Translations under genes and position numbers: made by a program | In this document: one piece after another, positions 44,890-54,145 of the stretch | Numbering within the stretch: the stretch's first letter is position 1 | Layout of the letters: every line of letters begins with the position of its first letter | Notes under the pieces: generated by a model | Told to the model about the DNA's origin: nothing | What the model saw: the letters and a program-made list of their open reading frames with translations, nothing else | Databases searched by the model: none | From: Asparagopsis taxiformis | Taxonomy: Eukaryota > Rhodophyta > Florideophyceae > Bonnemaisoniales > Bonnemaisoniaceae | Direction: 5' to 3' | Assembly (NCBI GenBank): GCA_030407315.1 | Contig: JALQPE010001681.1 | Span: 55,656 to 119,655, forward strand | Length of the DNA stretch: 64,000 nt

Positions 44890-45119
44890 AATAAATCATT
44901 AATTTTTACTGTCTCCATTCACTGCCTCAGACAGTACTGTGAGACAGTGTTTTTTACTGTCTGCAGACAGTGTTCCGTACTGTCTGCCAGACAGTGCAAA
45001 TCACTGTCTCCAAGTGTGGCATTAATTTTCATTTGCCGCATAGTGATTTTTACTGTCTCAGACAGTAAAAATCACTGTCTCGCAGTACTGTCTGAGGCCC
45101 CCTTTTCAACACCGTAGTG
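44890..45119. repeat. Right CACTA end with ACAGT subterminal repeats
   Basis: Clustered CAGACAGT/ACTGTCTG palindromes followed by CAACACCGTAGTG at 45107-45119, the inverse of the 20195 terminus. Confidence 0.7.
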
Positions 45120-47624
45120 GCGGTGTTCAGGATGGAGCAGACCCGAAATTGAACGCACGAACGTAGCAGCTTGGGCAAGCGTGGTCTGCTCCGTGAGAAA
45201 GGAAGGTGGCGGTGGCTGCTCGTCCTCATACCTGTGTACCCGAAACCCCTTGGAAGTCACCTTCGTCTTTGTAGGGGTTTCGCCGTCTTCTATCTCACCT
45301 TCACGCTCCTTTTCGCCAGATGAGGGTGGCTGTGCAGGAAGCGAAAGGGAGACAGGGGGAGAAGACGGGCTACCGAGAGCGATGAGTTGCTCTGCGATAG
45401 CGGCACTTCTGGTCTTGGACCGAGTCATCCGAGTCGGAGGAGGAGTGGTCGGCTCTCTCCTCCTCTTTTCTCCCCGCCGCGGTGTTACAGAGGCAGTTTT
45501 CTTGGCTGGTTCCCGGGATATGGGCGCCTTCCCTCCCATCGTACTCCGCGGAGCCTCACCGGTCTGCTTATCCTTTTCTTCAGCAGACTCGGTAGAGGAC
45601 GCGTCCTTTTCGAAAGGATTGTACGCATCACCTTCCCACGCTTCTTGTAACGTGACCCCTGCAGGAGGGGTCCAAGAAGGGGAGTCATCCGGTTGACGGC
45701 CATCGTAGCACTCACGGGAGCAGACGAACACCATGTCTCGCTCACCGTTGTTGAGGTACTTGATGGGGATGAGGTGATATACTCGAGGATAGTCGCACAG
45801 GTTGTGTACTGGCTGAATGTTGCACGCTGTGCATTTGTGCACAGCGGCATAGCCGGGGAAGCGACAGTGTGATCCAAGCGAGCAGGGAAAGGGGCGTGGC
45901 GTAGTTTCATCGGGCGGAATGCGCACAGGGCGTGAAACTACTGTCCCCCCACCACCCCCCTGCGGTTGAGAAGCTTCAACCGAGGTTTCGGGGTTCTGCT
46001 GTTCCGTGGCGATAGCAGAGTCGGGAACAGGAGCAGACGTGGGTGGGGAGACGGCCATGGGGGAGCGGGGGGGTGAGTCGGGTTGTGAGGGGGAAGGGGG
46101 AGGGAGAGGAGAGTTGGGTTTGGAGGGGGAAGGGGGAGGAGAGTTGGGCTTCGAGGGGGAAGGGGCGCGGGCTGTTGAGTCCGGCTTGGCTTGGGAGTCA
46201 GGAGGAGAAATGTCCGTCGGATTGATTTCGTCCTCAGGAAGGGGTTGTGAGGGAAGGGGAACGGGGAGAGGTTCCATGATATTCTCCCCGAATTGGGTCG
46301 GAGAGCGAGCCTGCCGAGTCACCTGTGATGGTGACTTCGGAGGAGTGGCTGATGCCACAGGGGCAGGAACAGGAACGCTCTCTGCCGCTTTCTCGCTCTC
46401 CTTCCCCACATCTTTTGCGCCTTGACTGGCCGCAGTGGCAAGCACTGCATCGCCAGATGCTCCGGGAGGAGGGGGCGGAGTCTCACGATCCGGTGCAATG
46501 TTGAAACGTTGCAGGATGACGGTTCGGAAATCTTCTCGGCGACGCTCGTTGTTCTTCTCCTGTTTTGGCACAGGTTCTTCTTCATATTGAACCATGCGCT
46601 TGAACACGGATTTCCAGGTCGGGATCATGTCCGTTCCATCCGGTTCGAGGTCCTCCAGGTCTGCCAGCTCGTCCGTAGTCATCCCAACCTTGGGTGCGAC
46701 TTCACGGATTACCAGGTAGAAATCTCTGATGTAATTGAGATACACCCTGAGCTGGAGACCTGGGATGCGACCAAAGGACTGGAGCAATTTCACAGAGCGG
46801 TAGTGAATGCACCTAACCATCAGCTCACTGGCACGGTCCTCAGCCTTTGTGAACGCGGTGTCCTTCAGCACTAGAAGGCTGATTCCAACCTCATTTTCCT
46901 TCCTACCAGAGGCCATCTTGTACGCCTCGTACGTGCGTGGTGAACGTCTCATGTTCAGAGCCACATTGACGATAGACGTCACCGTACTCTTCCTGAGTAT
47001 GCCACTGAAGTGACGCTGGAAGAACCAGTTGCACAGCTGCGAAGCTGTCATACTGGAGAGTTTCCTTTCCCCTTCCTTCGCGTACTTCAAGTTGCAGTTG
47101 TATATGCTGATGATAGCATGAATACGGTCGCGGATGGTGGTCGGTAAAACCGTGTGCACCAGTTCGTTCAGCCGCTGACTCAGGTAGAGCACGTCTTCCA
47201 TCGTCATGGCTTGTCCATCTGGCCTGAACGCTTCCTGAACAGGAACGCTGTCCACAATAGAAGCCAGACGTTCAACTCCTTCCGCTTTGGCTCGGACAAG
47301 AGCGCCACGACGATGGAGACCATCCGCGATGTAGAAGCGTGTTTCGTCGGACTCGTGGGCTAGACCAACGACAGTCACGGAGCCCACGGAAGAGGTCTGA
47401 AAGCCTTCAAGAACCATCTTCTGAAACAACACATCTACATGCGACTCATCAACCTCGCGCGATGTTTCTTCCGTGACATGAATGTCCGCAATCGGAAGTG
47501 TCATCTGCCGAAACTCGTAGTTCGCAAGCGTGCTACCAGCCCGGGGCATCGCGGGGACTGTCAGCTCCCGAGCTGGAGCGCGGGAAGATGCAGCTGCGAG
47601 ACGAGAGCGTTGACGATGAAACAT
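45072..47624 (-). CDS. ParB-like plus zinc-cluster protein (850 aa)
   Basis: I choose ATG 47624 (MFHRQRS) because the 81 codons upstream are low-complexity leader. A ParB-like domain spans about 35-180, with DGLHR at 101-105. A helical region of ~250 residues follows, as in the other ParB proteins here. Then come Pro/Ser-rich repeats (SPSKPNSPPP type), and at about 570-640 a Cys/His cluster: CSLGSHC, HKCTACN, NLCDYP, CSREC, which probably binds zinc. A basic patch, KRRREP...RMTRSKTR, follows. The last 15 codons and the stop lie in the CACTACGGTGTTG transposon end (45119-45072), so the native C-terminus has been replaced. It lacks the dioxygenase and methyltransferase modules of its relatives. 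Probably nuclear and DNA-associated; function unknown. Confidence 0.7.
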   Translation of the reverse strand: MFHRQRSRLAAASSRAPARELTVPAMPRAGSTLANYEFRQMTLPIADIHVTEETSREVDESHVDVLFQKMVLEGFQTSSVGSVTVVGLAHESDETRFYIADGLHRRGALVRAKAEGVERLASIVDSVPVQEAFRPDGQAMTMEDVLYLSQRLNELVHTVLPTTIRDRIHAIISIYNCNLKYAKEGERKLSSMTASQLCNWFFQRHFSGILRKSTVTSIVNVALNMRRSPRTYEAYKMASGRKENEVGISLLVLKDTAFTKAEDRASELMVRCIHYRSVKLLQSFGRIPGLQLRVYLNYIRDFYLVIREVAPKVGMTTDELADLEDLEPDGTDMIPTWKSVFKRMVQYEEEPVPKQEKNNERRREDFRTVILQRFNIAPDRETPPPPPGASGDAVLATAASQGAKDVGKESEKAAESVPVPAPVASATPPKSPSQVTRQARSPTQFGENIMEPLPVPLPSQPLPEDEINPTDISPPDSQAKPDSTARAPSPSKPNSPPPSPSKPNSPLPPPSPSQPDSPPRSPMAVSPPTSAPVPDSAIATEQQNPETSVEASQPQGGGGGTVVSRPVRIPPDETTPRPFPCSLGSHCRFPGYAAVHKCTACNIQPVHNLCDYPRVYHLIPIKYLNNGERDMVFVCSRECYDGRQPDDSPSWTPPAGVTLQEAWEGDAYNPFEKDASSTESAEEKDKQTGEAPRSTMGGKAPISREPAKKTASVTPRRGEKRRREPTTPPPTRMTRSKTRSAAIAEQLIALGSPSSPPVSLSLPAQPPSSGEKEREGEIEDGETPTKTKVTSKGFRVHRYEDEQPPPPSFLTEQTTLAQAATFVRSISGLLHPEHRHYGVEKGASDSTARQ

Positions 47625-48080
47625 GTTTGTGGGTGGGATAAACAAGCTCTTGAACTCTGAACGGTGTATAGAGGTGAAGTGGGCACGAAAAGGGCAGGGA
47701 GTGAAGAGAAAGAGAGGGCACGGGAGAGCAAGGATTGAAGAGAGAGAGAGGGATGGGACACTGTCACTGTGGGGAGACAGATGGATGCAAAGCGGGAGAA
47801 GCAGAGAGAGATGCGAAGAGCGAAGCTTGGAAAGCAGGGGGAGTTGGGCTGAAGCAGGGAGATGCACGATCTGAATTGCCTTTGAGGTGCTGGAGTACTA
47901 CAAGGAGTAGTAGATGAGTAGCAGAGGAGAGTGACAGGAAATCGTGTAGACGTAACGTTTGGAAGGTTAACTGAAGGGGTGCGAATAAATTCGCGCCCAC
48001 GCGCCAAAAGACTCACCGGTTGCGTTCAAATCAATCAGTACCCAATGAACAGTCGTGAAGAGAGTACAAGAAGGGGCGTG
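47625..48080. other. Upstream region of the ParB-zinc gene
   Basis: Purine-rich on the plus strand to about 47860; the low-complexity minus-strand frame there is composition-driven. No other gene seen. Confidence 0.35.
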
Positions 48081-48198
48081 AAATTTGGTAATTTTTTGGG
48101 CACAAAAATTACTGCAGTAAAAACTGATCTAGCCAAGTGCACTTTGCTAGATCAGTTTTTACTGCAGTAATTTTTGAGCCCAAAAAATTACCAAATTT
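48081..48198. repeat. Inverted repeat, 52-base arms, subterminal type
   Basis: Arms 48081-48132 and 48147-48198 begin AAATTTGGTAATTTTTTGGG and contain ACTGCAGTAAAAACTGATCTAG. The second motif recurs at 53444-53558, beyond the transposase. Confidence 0.85.
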
Positions 48199-48619
48199 TA
48201 GACCCGTCCGGCGCCCACCTGTTCCAGATTTGGACAACCGCTCCTGCCCCATGCTACGTCAAGTTCATGCATTCCATGCTTTACTGATGTTTCTAAACAT
48301 TCCAAATGCTACGCTTCTTCGCTGGATGGTTGTTGACGAACATTGACGGCGCATTGCAGCTCTGTTCAAAACCGAACCGGTATTACCATGACGTGCATCT
48401 ATGTCCGTCTACTTCTCTCCTCATACAATCTTGAACATCTAGTCATCGTGATGCATCCAGACAGTTGTGCACCAATAGTCGATAAACATAATTGCACCGA
48501 ACTATAGAAGGTGCTGCCCACGTGGTGCTTACTCGTGGTGGTGAGTGTCCCATGGCATAAGGTCGCTGGTACAAAGTAGGACGGAGTACGAGCCATACGG
48601 TCACTACGAGTGGGGCATA

Positions 48620-48658
48620 AAATTTGGTAATTTTTGTGCCCAAAAAATTACCAAATTT
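48620..48658. repeat. Palindrome AAATTTGGTAATTTTT-type
   Basis: A compact copy of the outer arms of 48081-48198 with almost no loop (AATTTGGTAATTTTTGTGCC and its inverse). Confidence 0.8.
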
Positions 48659-48738
48659 TAGACTAGTCTGGAACTTCTCCGTGCCACTCCATGGAGTATA
48701 GCGTTTGCACTGAGTGCTCTGTCTGCAGTTGCGAAGCT

Positions 48739-48802
48739 GCAAGAAACACTGTCGAGTAGTGAAGGAGAGGCATCTCCTTCACTACTTGACAGTGTTTCTT
48801 GC
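48739..48802. repeat. Hairpin with 30-base arms
   Basis: GCAAGAAACACTGTC... (48739-48768) pairs with 48773-48802 with a single mismatch and a 4-base loop. It lies in the leader region of the 49106 transposase. Confidence 0.85.
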
Positions 48803-49105
48803 TAAGTAAACACTATAGGATGAATTACGATTCTGGTAAAAACTATGTCATTCTTTGAAGTTTTCAGTCTTCATGTATACTCATCAGTACTTTGCACTAT
48901 TTCCTGGCTTCCATGGAAATAGAGAACATGTTCTCTGCAACGACTGTAACGGTCAGCTCTGAGATCTCCCTTTCCAATTTCGTTCTTCTACAGATTGATA
49001 GACTATAGAGATTTGTATCCTCATAGTATAGAGGCGTACAGCGTTTCCCTCCCTTCCAAACAGCTGTTTGCACCTAGGTGCTACCTCAATCCAGGTTATC
49101 GAGAT

Positions 49106-52100
49106 ATGGCTAGACCGAGAAAGTCTAGGAATGGCCCGAGGCTCCGTTTCAACTATGTAGCCCCTGTCCGCAATCGGACTAGACGCTCGACATCCAGAAC
49201 AGTCTCAAATCCTTTTGCCGTTCAGGAAATGGACTGCAATACACCAGAAACCCATCATCCTCGCCCGGCAACAGAGTATGGTAGCACTTCGAACCCTCCC
49301 CATGCTCCCATAGCTACCAATTCACAGACCCCAGATCCAGTCCTCCCTTCCTCGCCTTCACAGGATATCTTCAGACCTGGGAGCAATTCTGTGGATACCA
49401 CCCTCCCTTTGACGTACGTCAATAGTGGGCAGCAGAACAATATACTCAAGTATACTTCTGGAACAATTGTTCCAGAAGTTCAAAAAGCTTGTATTACTCC
49501 TAGCGACGATGATATTGTACTATCCTCCGGCAGAGACCCCGTCACTTCTGCTGCGACAGTTCCTAAACTGTGCCATCCCGCTGCTTCCGACCATCATGAG
49601 AACGTCACCGCAACAAACGACTCCGATTCGGATGACAACGACCTGTTTCTACAGGAGGAGGCAGAAGCGAAGCTCCTAATCTCTTCTCCCTTTATCATGA
49701 ACACGTCCAATCCAGACAAAGCTCGCAATTACATGACAGAATGGACAACGTTGTACGCTGTCGCCAAACTGACAGGGTCGACGAAATGCACCGCAGCAAA
49801 CCTTCAGGAAGATCGCGTGTTGTTCGATTTCGCTAGACAAGGTTCCACGAACAAACACGTTCAGCGAAGTCTACCCCATTATTCGACAATTATGCGGAAG
49901 GTAAGACCGTGGCTGTTCTTCAACGCATGGTTACGTTCGGAAACCGTATACTTCCCTGTAAACGCAGAGCGTAGTGCAGCTCGTGTTGCCTCTTCTGCAA
50001 TTCTACGAAGAAGCAAGGTCGAACAAAACAAAGCTAGTCAATCAGCACCTATACTTATCGTTCCACCAAGCGAATATGCACGAGCAGACATTACTGCACC
50101 ACATATATTCGACCTTGCGTGGCGTGATAACACACAATTGGATGCTTCCGACTCGGATGACATACTAAGTTTACATGGTAACGTGTGCAAGTCGAAGCTA
50201 GGAAAATTCAGAGAGTACTCCTTAAAAGGACAAAACTACACGATGAGGGCGGAGGCGGTAAAAGACGGCTTTCCCGTTTCAGCTTTCGGTGGTAGTATTG
50301 TGGAACTGCATGTCACATCAGGGCAGCACGCCTCTTCTCTAGATCCTACTCTCAGTTCCCTTTTCCAACATGAATCACTATCTTCCAGCCATGAGTCGTT
50401 CAAAGCTATCACATCTTCTTCATGGATAAACTCCGGTGCCACATTTCATAGTAGGCTTTCGGTCTCCCCGCATTCATATGGGTCCGCCTTCATCCTTCAG
50501 AAAGAGTCGTTCCGGGAATATGCTCGGCCGGGTGATCACCTGACAGTTTTATCACCCAGTCCTGAGTGTAACCCTACTCAAAATTGTGGTATACAGTTCT
50601 TCATTGGGCTTGTCGTCAGCTCTCCCGGACCGCCAGGCCCATCACAAAAACTGCTCTTTCTCGTCAACTCTGAAGGGCATTACAAAGTTGTCGGCGGAAC
50701 TCGTGCAATCAATAATGTCAAGTTATTGAAACCAGGCACGAGCCCCAGCCCCTTTCATCCTACACATCTCCGTGGGGTTCTCAGCTGCGGTACCACATAC
50801 TACGTCTATCCATTTCTTTTATACTGCGATGACTTCAATGAAGCCTCTGGTAAGAAAGGGAGTGCTGGAGGATGCTATATGCTCCCAATGGGTCTTCCGC
50901 TGGACTGTCGCCGGAACAGTTCTGCTGTGCGCGTTATCGGTGTCACAGGTCCTGGTGTTAGTACAAACCATATCCTTCGACATATCTCTAGAGACATTAT
51001 TCAAGGATATACGTCGGGGTTTCGTGATGTCGATCCAGACGGCAATGAATGTCTAATTTTCCTGGACTTTATTGGTTTCGTATCGGATTATCCTGCCTGT
51101 TCTCATGTGCTGGATGTCATGGGGCACAACGCAGACTGCCCATGCCATTTGTGTTTCTTTGTAAGAGGGGGGAAATATGGGAAGAACTCGCAGTTTGGCT
51201 ACGACACCCGTTTACATTCGAGCTCTGATACACACTTTCGCACATCCGAGCGAACAGCTGCTGTTCAGTCATCGGAAAGTTCTGCAAACATCTTGAAGTA
51301 TCTGGGTTTGAGAACAGTGCAAAATATCACAGACACTCCATTGCATCTCATTGAAAGACTACTTCATGAAGCTAGGTCCAAAGGGCTGGTTCCAACCGGG
51401 ACACCACTCGGAAACGATGGTCTACGAATCCCTGTCGTGCCTGCTATTCTGGACCCATACCGTTCGACGTTTGTTGGAATTGACCATCTCCTCCATGGAC
51501 TGGCAAAGGATGCTCTGGACAATGCTTTTTCAAGCTTGCCTAATGATGGTGTGAGAAGGCTGGCCGACAGGTTTATGGTGGATGCCCTCCGTGTATTGGG
51601 CCTCGCAAATCAGAACAGGATATATAACTTCAACGCAGGTGAAACTCATACAATGGGAATCTCGGACAGATTTGCAGTTCTCCTCGTCGCCGAACACTGC
51701 TTCAGGTGTTCTCTGAAATTCCAATCGCAGACTACAAGGTCATCCGAAGGTAGCGGTTCAAGGTCACTCCAGGCTTCTGAAGAGCAACGCCATCTGTCCC
51801 TAGAACTTGTTCGTCTCCTGTCCTCTATATCTGCAGCTACATACTTCCTACCACGAAAAAATATCGACGGTTCTGAGGCAGTACAGAGAGCTACAGGGAA
51901 TTCTGCGCACAACGGTCTCCGTCGTCTGCAGCAGCTATCGAAAGAATATGCTACTCTAGTGGATGACCTGCTCAAGACTGTTCCTACCAGACAGCGGAGC
52001 ACAGCGGTCTCGAAGAAACGGAAGATGCAGACAGAAGGTATAGTAACGAATGATAATGACCACATTGAGATGGAAAACAAGACTGCTGGATTCCGGGCAA

Positions 52101-53149
52101 GGAAGATTCTTGACAATAAGCCAAACTTGCACCGTCTCATTGAGGCATTTGAACACACTGTTCCTCTGCTCGGACACGCTCGCCAGGTAGCTGAGCTATC
52201 ATTCGAAGCAACACATCAACAAATGAAACGAGGTCTAGAGCATTCCGGAGGTGCTGACAGACAGTTGGATGCTATGTTAGCGGCACTCGGAAACTATTGG
52301 AAAGGAAGCCTCCATCTTGCTTTGAAAAGTTTCTCCAATTCTACTCCAGCATCTGTGGAGAGACAACGTTCTAAACGGTTTCTCCTTCGTGTTCTATTCG
52401 GACGGGAGCACTGTAAATCCATGGAGAACCTCCCGGCTAGTACGCTGCATGACCTCTGTCAAGAACCCCTTCTCGAACATTTGAATAGGTCTTCTTTACC
52501 ATTCTTCTCTTCTCCATATTCATATTACTCGTGGACAGGAGTTCCCTCTTCATTACCACAGCAGGATTTTTCCTGTGGGCAGAATTCGGATGCAGTCATG
52601 CTTCGTGGAAAACCATGCAAGGGAGCACGTCTCAGTTCTGCCCACCCTGCCTGTGCAGCTTCGCCCTCTGCTGCGTCTCGGGACTTTTCAAAGCCACAAG
52701 AAATAGCTTCTGGCTGTGTAGTACAAGCTTGCTACTCAGCTTCCCCGTCTTCTAGAATTCTACAGAAGACCTGTTCGCCTTCTTTTTGGGCTGTTACCAC
52801 CGTGTTTGACCTGACTATTGATGGAAACATTGCTTCACCGGGAAACGTTTGCATACACGAATCTCACCAGGAAAACCTGTCTCCACCACACGCTATTGTT
52901 CTTCCAGTTATCAAGCAGAAGTCGTCCCCCACTACGTTTGCTCCGAACACCGATTCCGGCTCCTGGTTTCTCCCTCTCACTTCAGGGGTTCGTAAGGTTG
53001 GTCTCCTCCACAATTGTAGCCCTTCATTATGTTCTGTGGAGCGAGGCACTTCGAATGGAGGAATTACGCATGGAGGTCCTTCGTTTATGGATGGTGGTTC
53101 CTTCTCTATCTTTGCAAGAGAAGATGGATATCCGCCAAGGACTGCATAA
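49106..53149 (+). CDS. CACTA-type DDE transposase (1347 aa)
   Basis: ATG at 49106; the upstream in-frame extension has no ATG. Basic start (MARPRKSRNGPR), like the 38884 protein. Core motifs: YCDDF (Asp575/Asp576) with GSAGGCYMLPMGLP, SDYPACSH (Asp661) with CPCHLC shortly after, DPYRSTFVGIDHLLHGLAKD, and a C-terminal ARQVAELSFEATHQQMKRG (Glu region). A basic run, KKRKMQ, at about 970 may be a nuclear signal. Residues 70-220 are a disordered Ser/Thr/Pro/Asp-rich tail. The frame is complete, with no breaks, so the element may be recently active. Confidence 0.8.
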   Translation: MARPRKSRNGPRLRFNYVAPVRNRTRRSTSRTVSNPFAVQEMDCNTPETHHPRPATEYGSTSNPPHAPIATNSQTPDPVLPSSPSQDIFRPGSNSVDTTLPLTYVNSGQQNNILKYTSGTIVPEVQKACITPSDDDIVLSSGRDPVTSAATVPKLCHPAASDHHENVTATNDSDSDDNDLFLQEEAEAKLLISSPFIMNTSNPDKARNYMTEWTTLYAVAKLTGSTKCTAANLQEDRVLFDFARQGSTNKHVQRSLPHYSTIMRKVRPWLFFNAWLRSETVYFPVNAERSAARVASSAILRRSKVEQNKASQSAPILIVPPSEYARADITAPHIFDLAWRDNTQLDASDSDDILSLHGNVCKSKLGKFREYSLKGQNYTMRAEAVKDGFPVSAFGGSIVELHVTSGQHASSLDPTLSSLFQHESLSSSHESFKAITSSSWINSGATFHSRLSVSPHSYGSAFILQKESFREYARPGDHLTVLSPSPECNPTQNCGIQFFIGLVVSSPGPPGPSQKLLFLVNSEGHYKVVGGTRAINNVKLLKPGTSPSPFHPTHLRGVLSCGTTYYVYPFLLYCDDFNEASGKKGSAGGCYMLPMGLPLDCRRNSSAVRVIGVTGPGVSTNHILRHISRDIIQGYTSGFRDVDPDGNECLIFLDFIGFVSDYPACSHVLDVMGHNADCPCHLCFFVRGGKYGKNSQFGYDTRLHSSSDTHFRTSERTAAVQSSESSANILKYLGLRTVQNITDTPLHLIERLLHEARSKGLVPTGTPLGNDGLRIPVVPAILDPYRSTFVGIDHLLHGLAKDALDNAFSSLPNDGVRRLADRFMVDALRVLGLANQNRIYNFNAGETHTMGISDRFAVLLVAEHCFRCSLKFQSQTTRSSEGSGSRSLQASEEQRHLSLELVRLLSSISAATYFLPRKNIDGSEAVQRATGNSAHNGLRRLQQLSKEYATLVDDLLKTVPTRQRSTAVSKKRKMQTEGIVTNDNDHIEMENKTAGFRARKILDNKPNLHRLIEAFEHTVPLLGHARQVAELSFEATHQQMKRGLEHSGGADRQLDAMLAALGNYWKGSLHLALKSFSNSTPASVERQRSKRFLLRVLFGREHCKSMENLPASTLHDLCQEPLLEHLNRSSLPFFSSPYSYYSWTGVPSSLPQQDFSCGQNSDAVMLRGKPCKGARLSSAHPACAASPSAASRDFSKPQEIASGCVVQACYSASPSSRILQKTCSPSFWAVTTVFDLTIDGNIASPGNVCIHESHQENLSPPHAIVLPVIKQKSSPTTFAPNTDSGSWFLPLTSGVRKVGLLHNCSPSLCSVERGTSNGGITHGGPSFMDGGSFSIFAREDGYPPRTA

Positions 53150-53443
53150 TACTCTAGGGTCTAGTACATAAGCTTCTCTACCATATTACTTCCCGTAAAC
53201 AAACTTCCTCATATTGTAGCCTTTCCGTCACATACATCCACCTTGACATTGGCCATACTTATGTCCCTTGTCCCAAAAACTGTCAGACACTATGTTATAT
53301 TTTATGTAACCATCTCTAATTCCTCGTCTATACCCCATTCATGCTTCTTCCAGAGCTTATCCATTCCTTGAACTGCCTCAAGCCTGAACCAGCTTCCTCA
53401 GGGCGGAACGTACCACAATAAAATTAAAGGCAAATTAAGTTTT
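53150..53443. other. 3' flank of the transposase
   Basis: About 290 bases of presumed untranslated DNA, with AATAAAATTAAA at about 53418 as a possible polyadenylation context. Confidence 0.3.
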
Positions 53444-53558
53444 TTTTACTGCAGTAAAAACTGATCTACCAAATGCATCTTCCTAGATCACTTCTTACTG
53501 CAGTAAAAACTGATCTACCAAATGCATCTTCCTAGATCACTTTTTACTGCAGTAACTA
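53444..53558. repeat. 49-base tandem subterminal repeat
   Basis: TTACTGCAG recurs at 53446, 53495 and 53544. The units contain GTAAAAACTGATCTACCAAA and ATCTTCCTAGATCACT and match the 48081-48198 inverted repeat. Confidence 0.8.
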
Positions 53559-53642
53559 GTCATTTTTTCTAATTTTTCATCATTGGCTCCTCAGCCTGCA
53601 ATACACGTTTCCGCTCACAAGCGTGCAGCTGCACGCCAGCTG

Positions 53643-53680
53643 TAATGAAATAGAACACTACCTAGTGTTCTATTTCATTA
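53643..53680. repeat. Perfect 18-bp inverted repeat centred on CACTA-CC-TAGTG
   Basis: TAATGAAATAGAACACTA, a 2-base spacer, and its exact inverse. The centre reads CACTACCTAGTG. Confidence 0.85.
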
Positions 53681-53896
53681 CGTATTCATGACGAGTCCAT
53701 CTCGAGTCCATGACGTGTCCATGACGTGTTCATAGATCATCGATGATTTGTTTCTGATTTGTCAGTACGAAAAGCGCGCGCTTTCTCACTACGCAAGTGA
53801 AATACGCGACCTCTGGGCTCACTCTGCAGCAGTATTTAAGCCTTGCGTCACGCCGGGCAACATCGCCAGCACCTGTCGCTCGGAGCACACCACCTA

Positions 53897-53967
53897 CGCA
53901 GGATGGGGCGGCGGAGTGCAATCACATCCCTACGGATGTGATTGTGCCCCGCCCCCTCCATCCTACG
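53897..53967 (+). ncRNA. Second imperfect hairpin, GC-rich
   Basis: Arms of about 33 bases (CGCAGGATGG...ATCACATCC and its inverse to TCCTACG) with a few mismatches and a 3-4-base loop. The very short loop argues against a standard miRNA precursor; a foldback relic is equally possible. Intron-like sequences follow downstream, as at 43640. Confidence 0.35.
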
Positions 53968-54145
53968 ATAAGGTTTTCCTGCTCATTTAGTCTTTTAGCC
54001 ATTCCTCCCATTCTCTTTTTCTGCGGTTCTTCGTTGTTCTTCTGCTAACATACTTTTCTGCCTTTCCTACTTTCTGTTTCGTCTTTCTCCAGGGCTACTG
54101 TCATTACTACGTTTTCTCACTTCTAATCGAGCTTTTGGCATACCG

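Larger units (their letters stand above)
20195..45119. mobile_element. Possible ~25-kb CACTA-like element with cargo genes
   Basis: CACTACGGTGTTG stands at 20195-20207 and its exact reverse complement at 45107-45119, facing inwards. Just inside both ends are arrays of ACAGT/ACTGT palindromes (20213-20580 and 44480-45095), like the subterminal repeats of CACTA transposons. A CACTA-type transposase lies inside (38884-42687). Against a single element: the flanking triplets differ (CAT left, GCG right), so no 3-bp target duplication is visible, and 25 kb is large. Two smaller related elements or a rearranged pair of ends remain possible. Confidence 0.4.
48081..53558. mobile_element. CACTA-like element with the 1347-aa transposase (~5.5 kb)
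   Basis: The transposase at 49106-53149 is bracketed by two repeat clusters sharing TTACTGCAGTAAAAACTGAT (48081-48198 and 53444-53558). Exact termini and target duplication are not resolved; limits are those of the shared repeats. Confidence 0.5.

Noticed and set aside
47625..47867. 81-residue upstream extension of the ParB-zinc protein
   Set aside because: Low-complexity Leu/Ser/Pro-rich leader; the protein-like sequence begins at ATG 47624.
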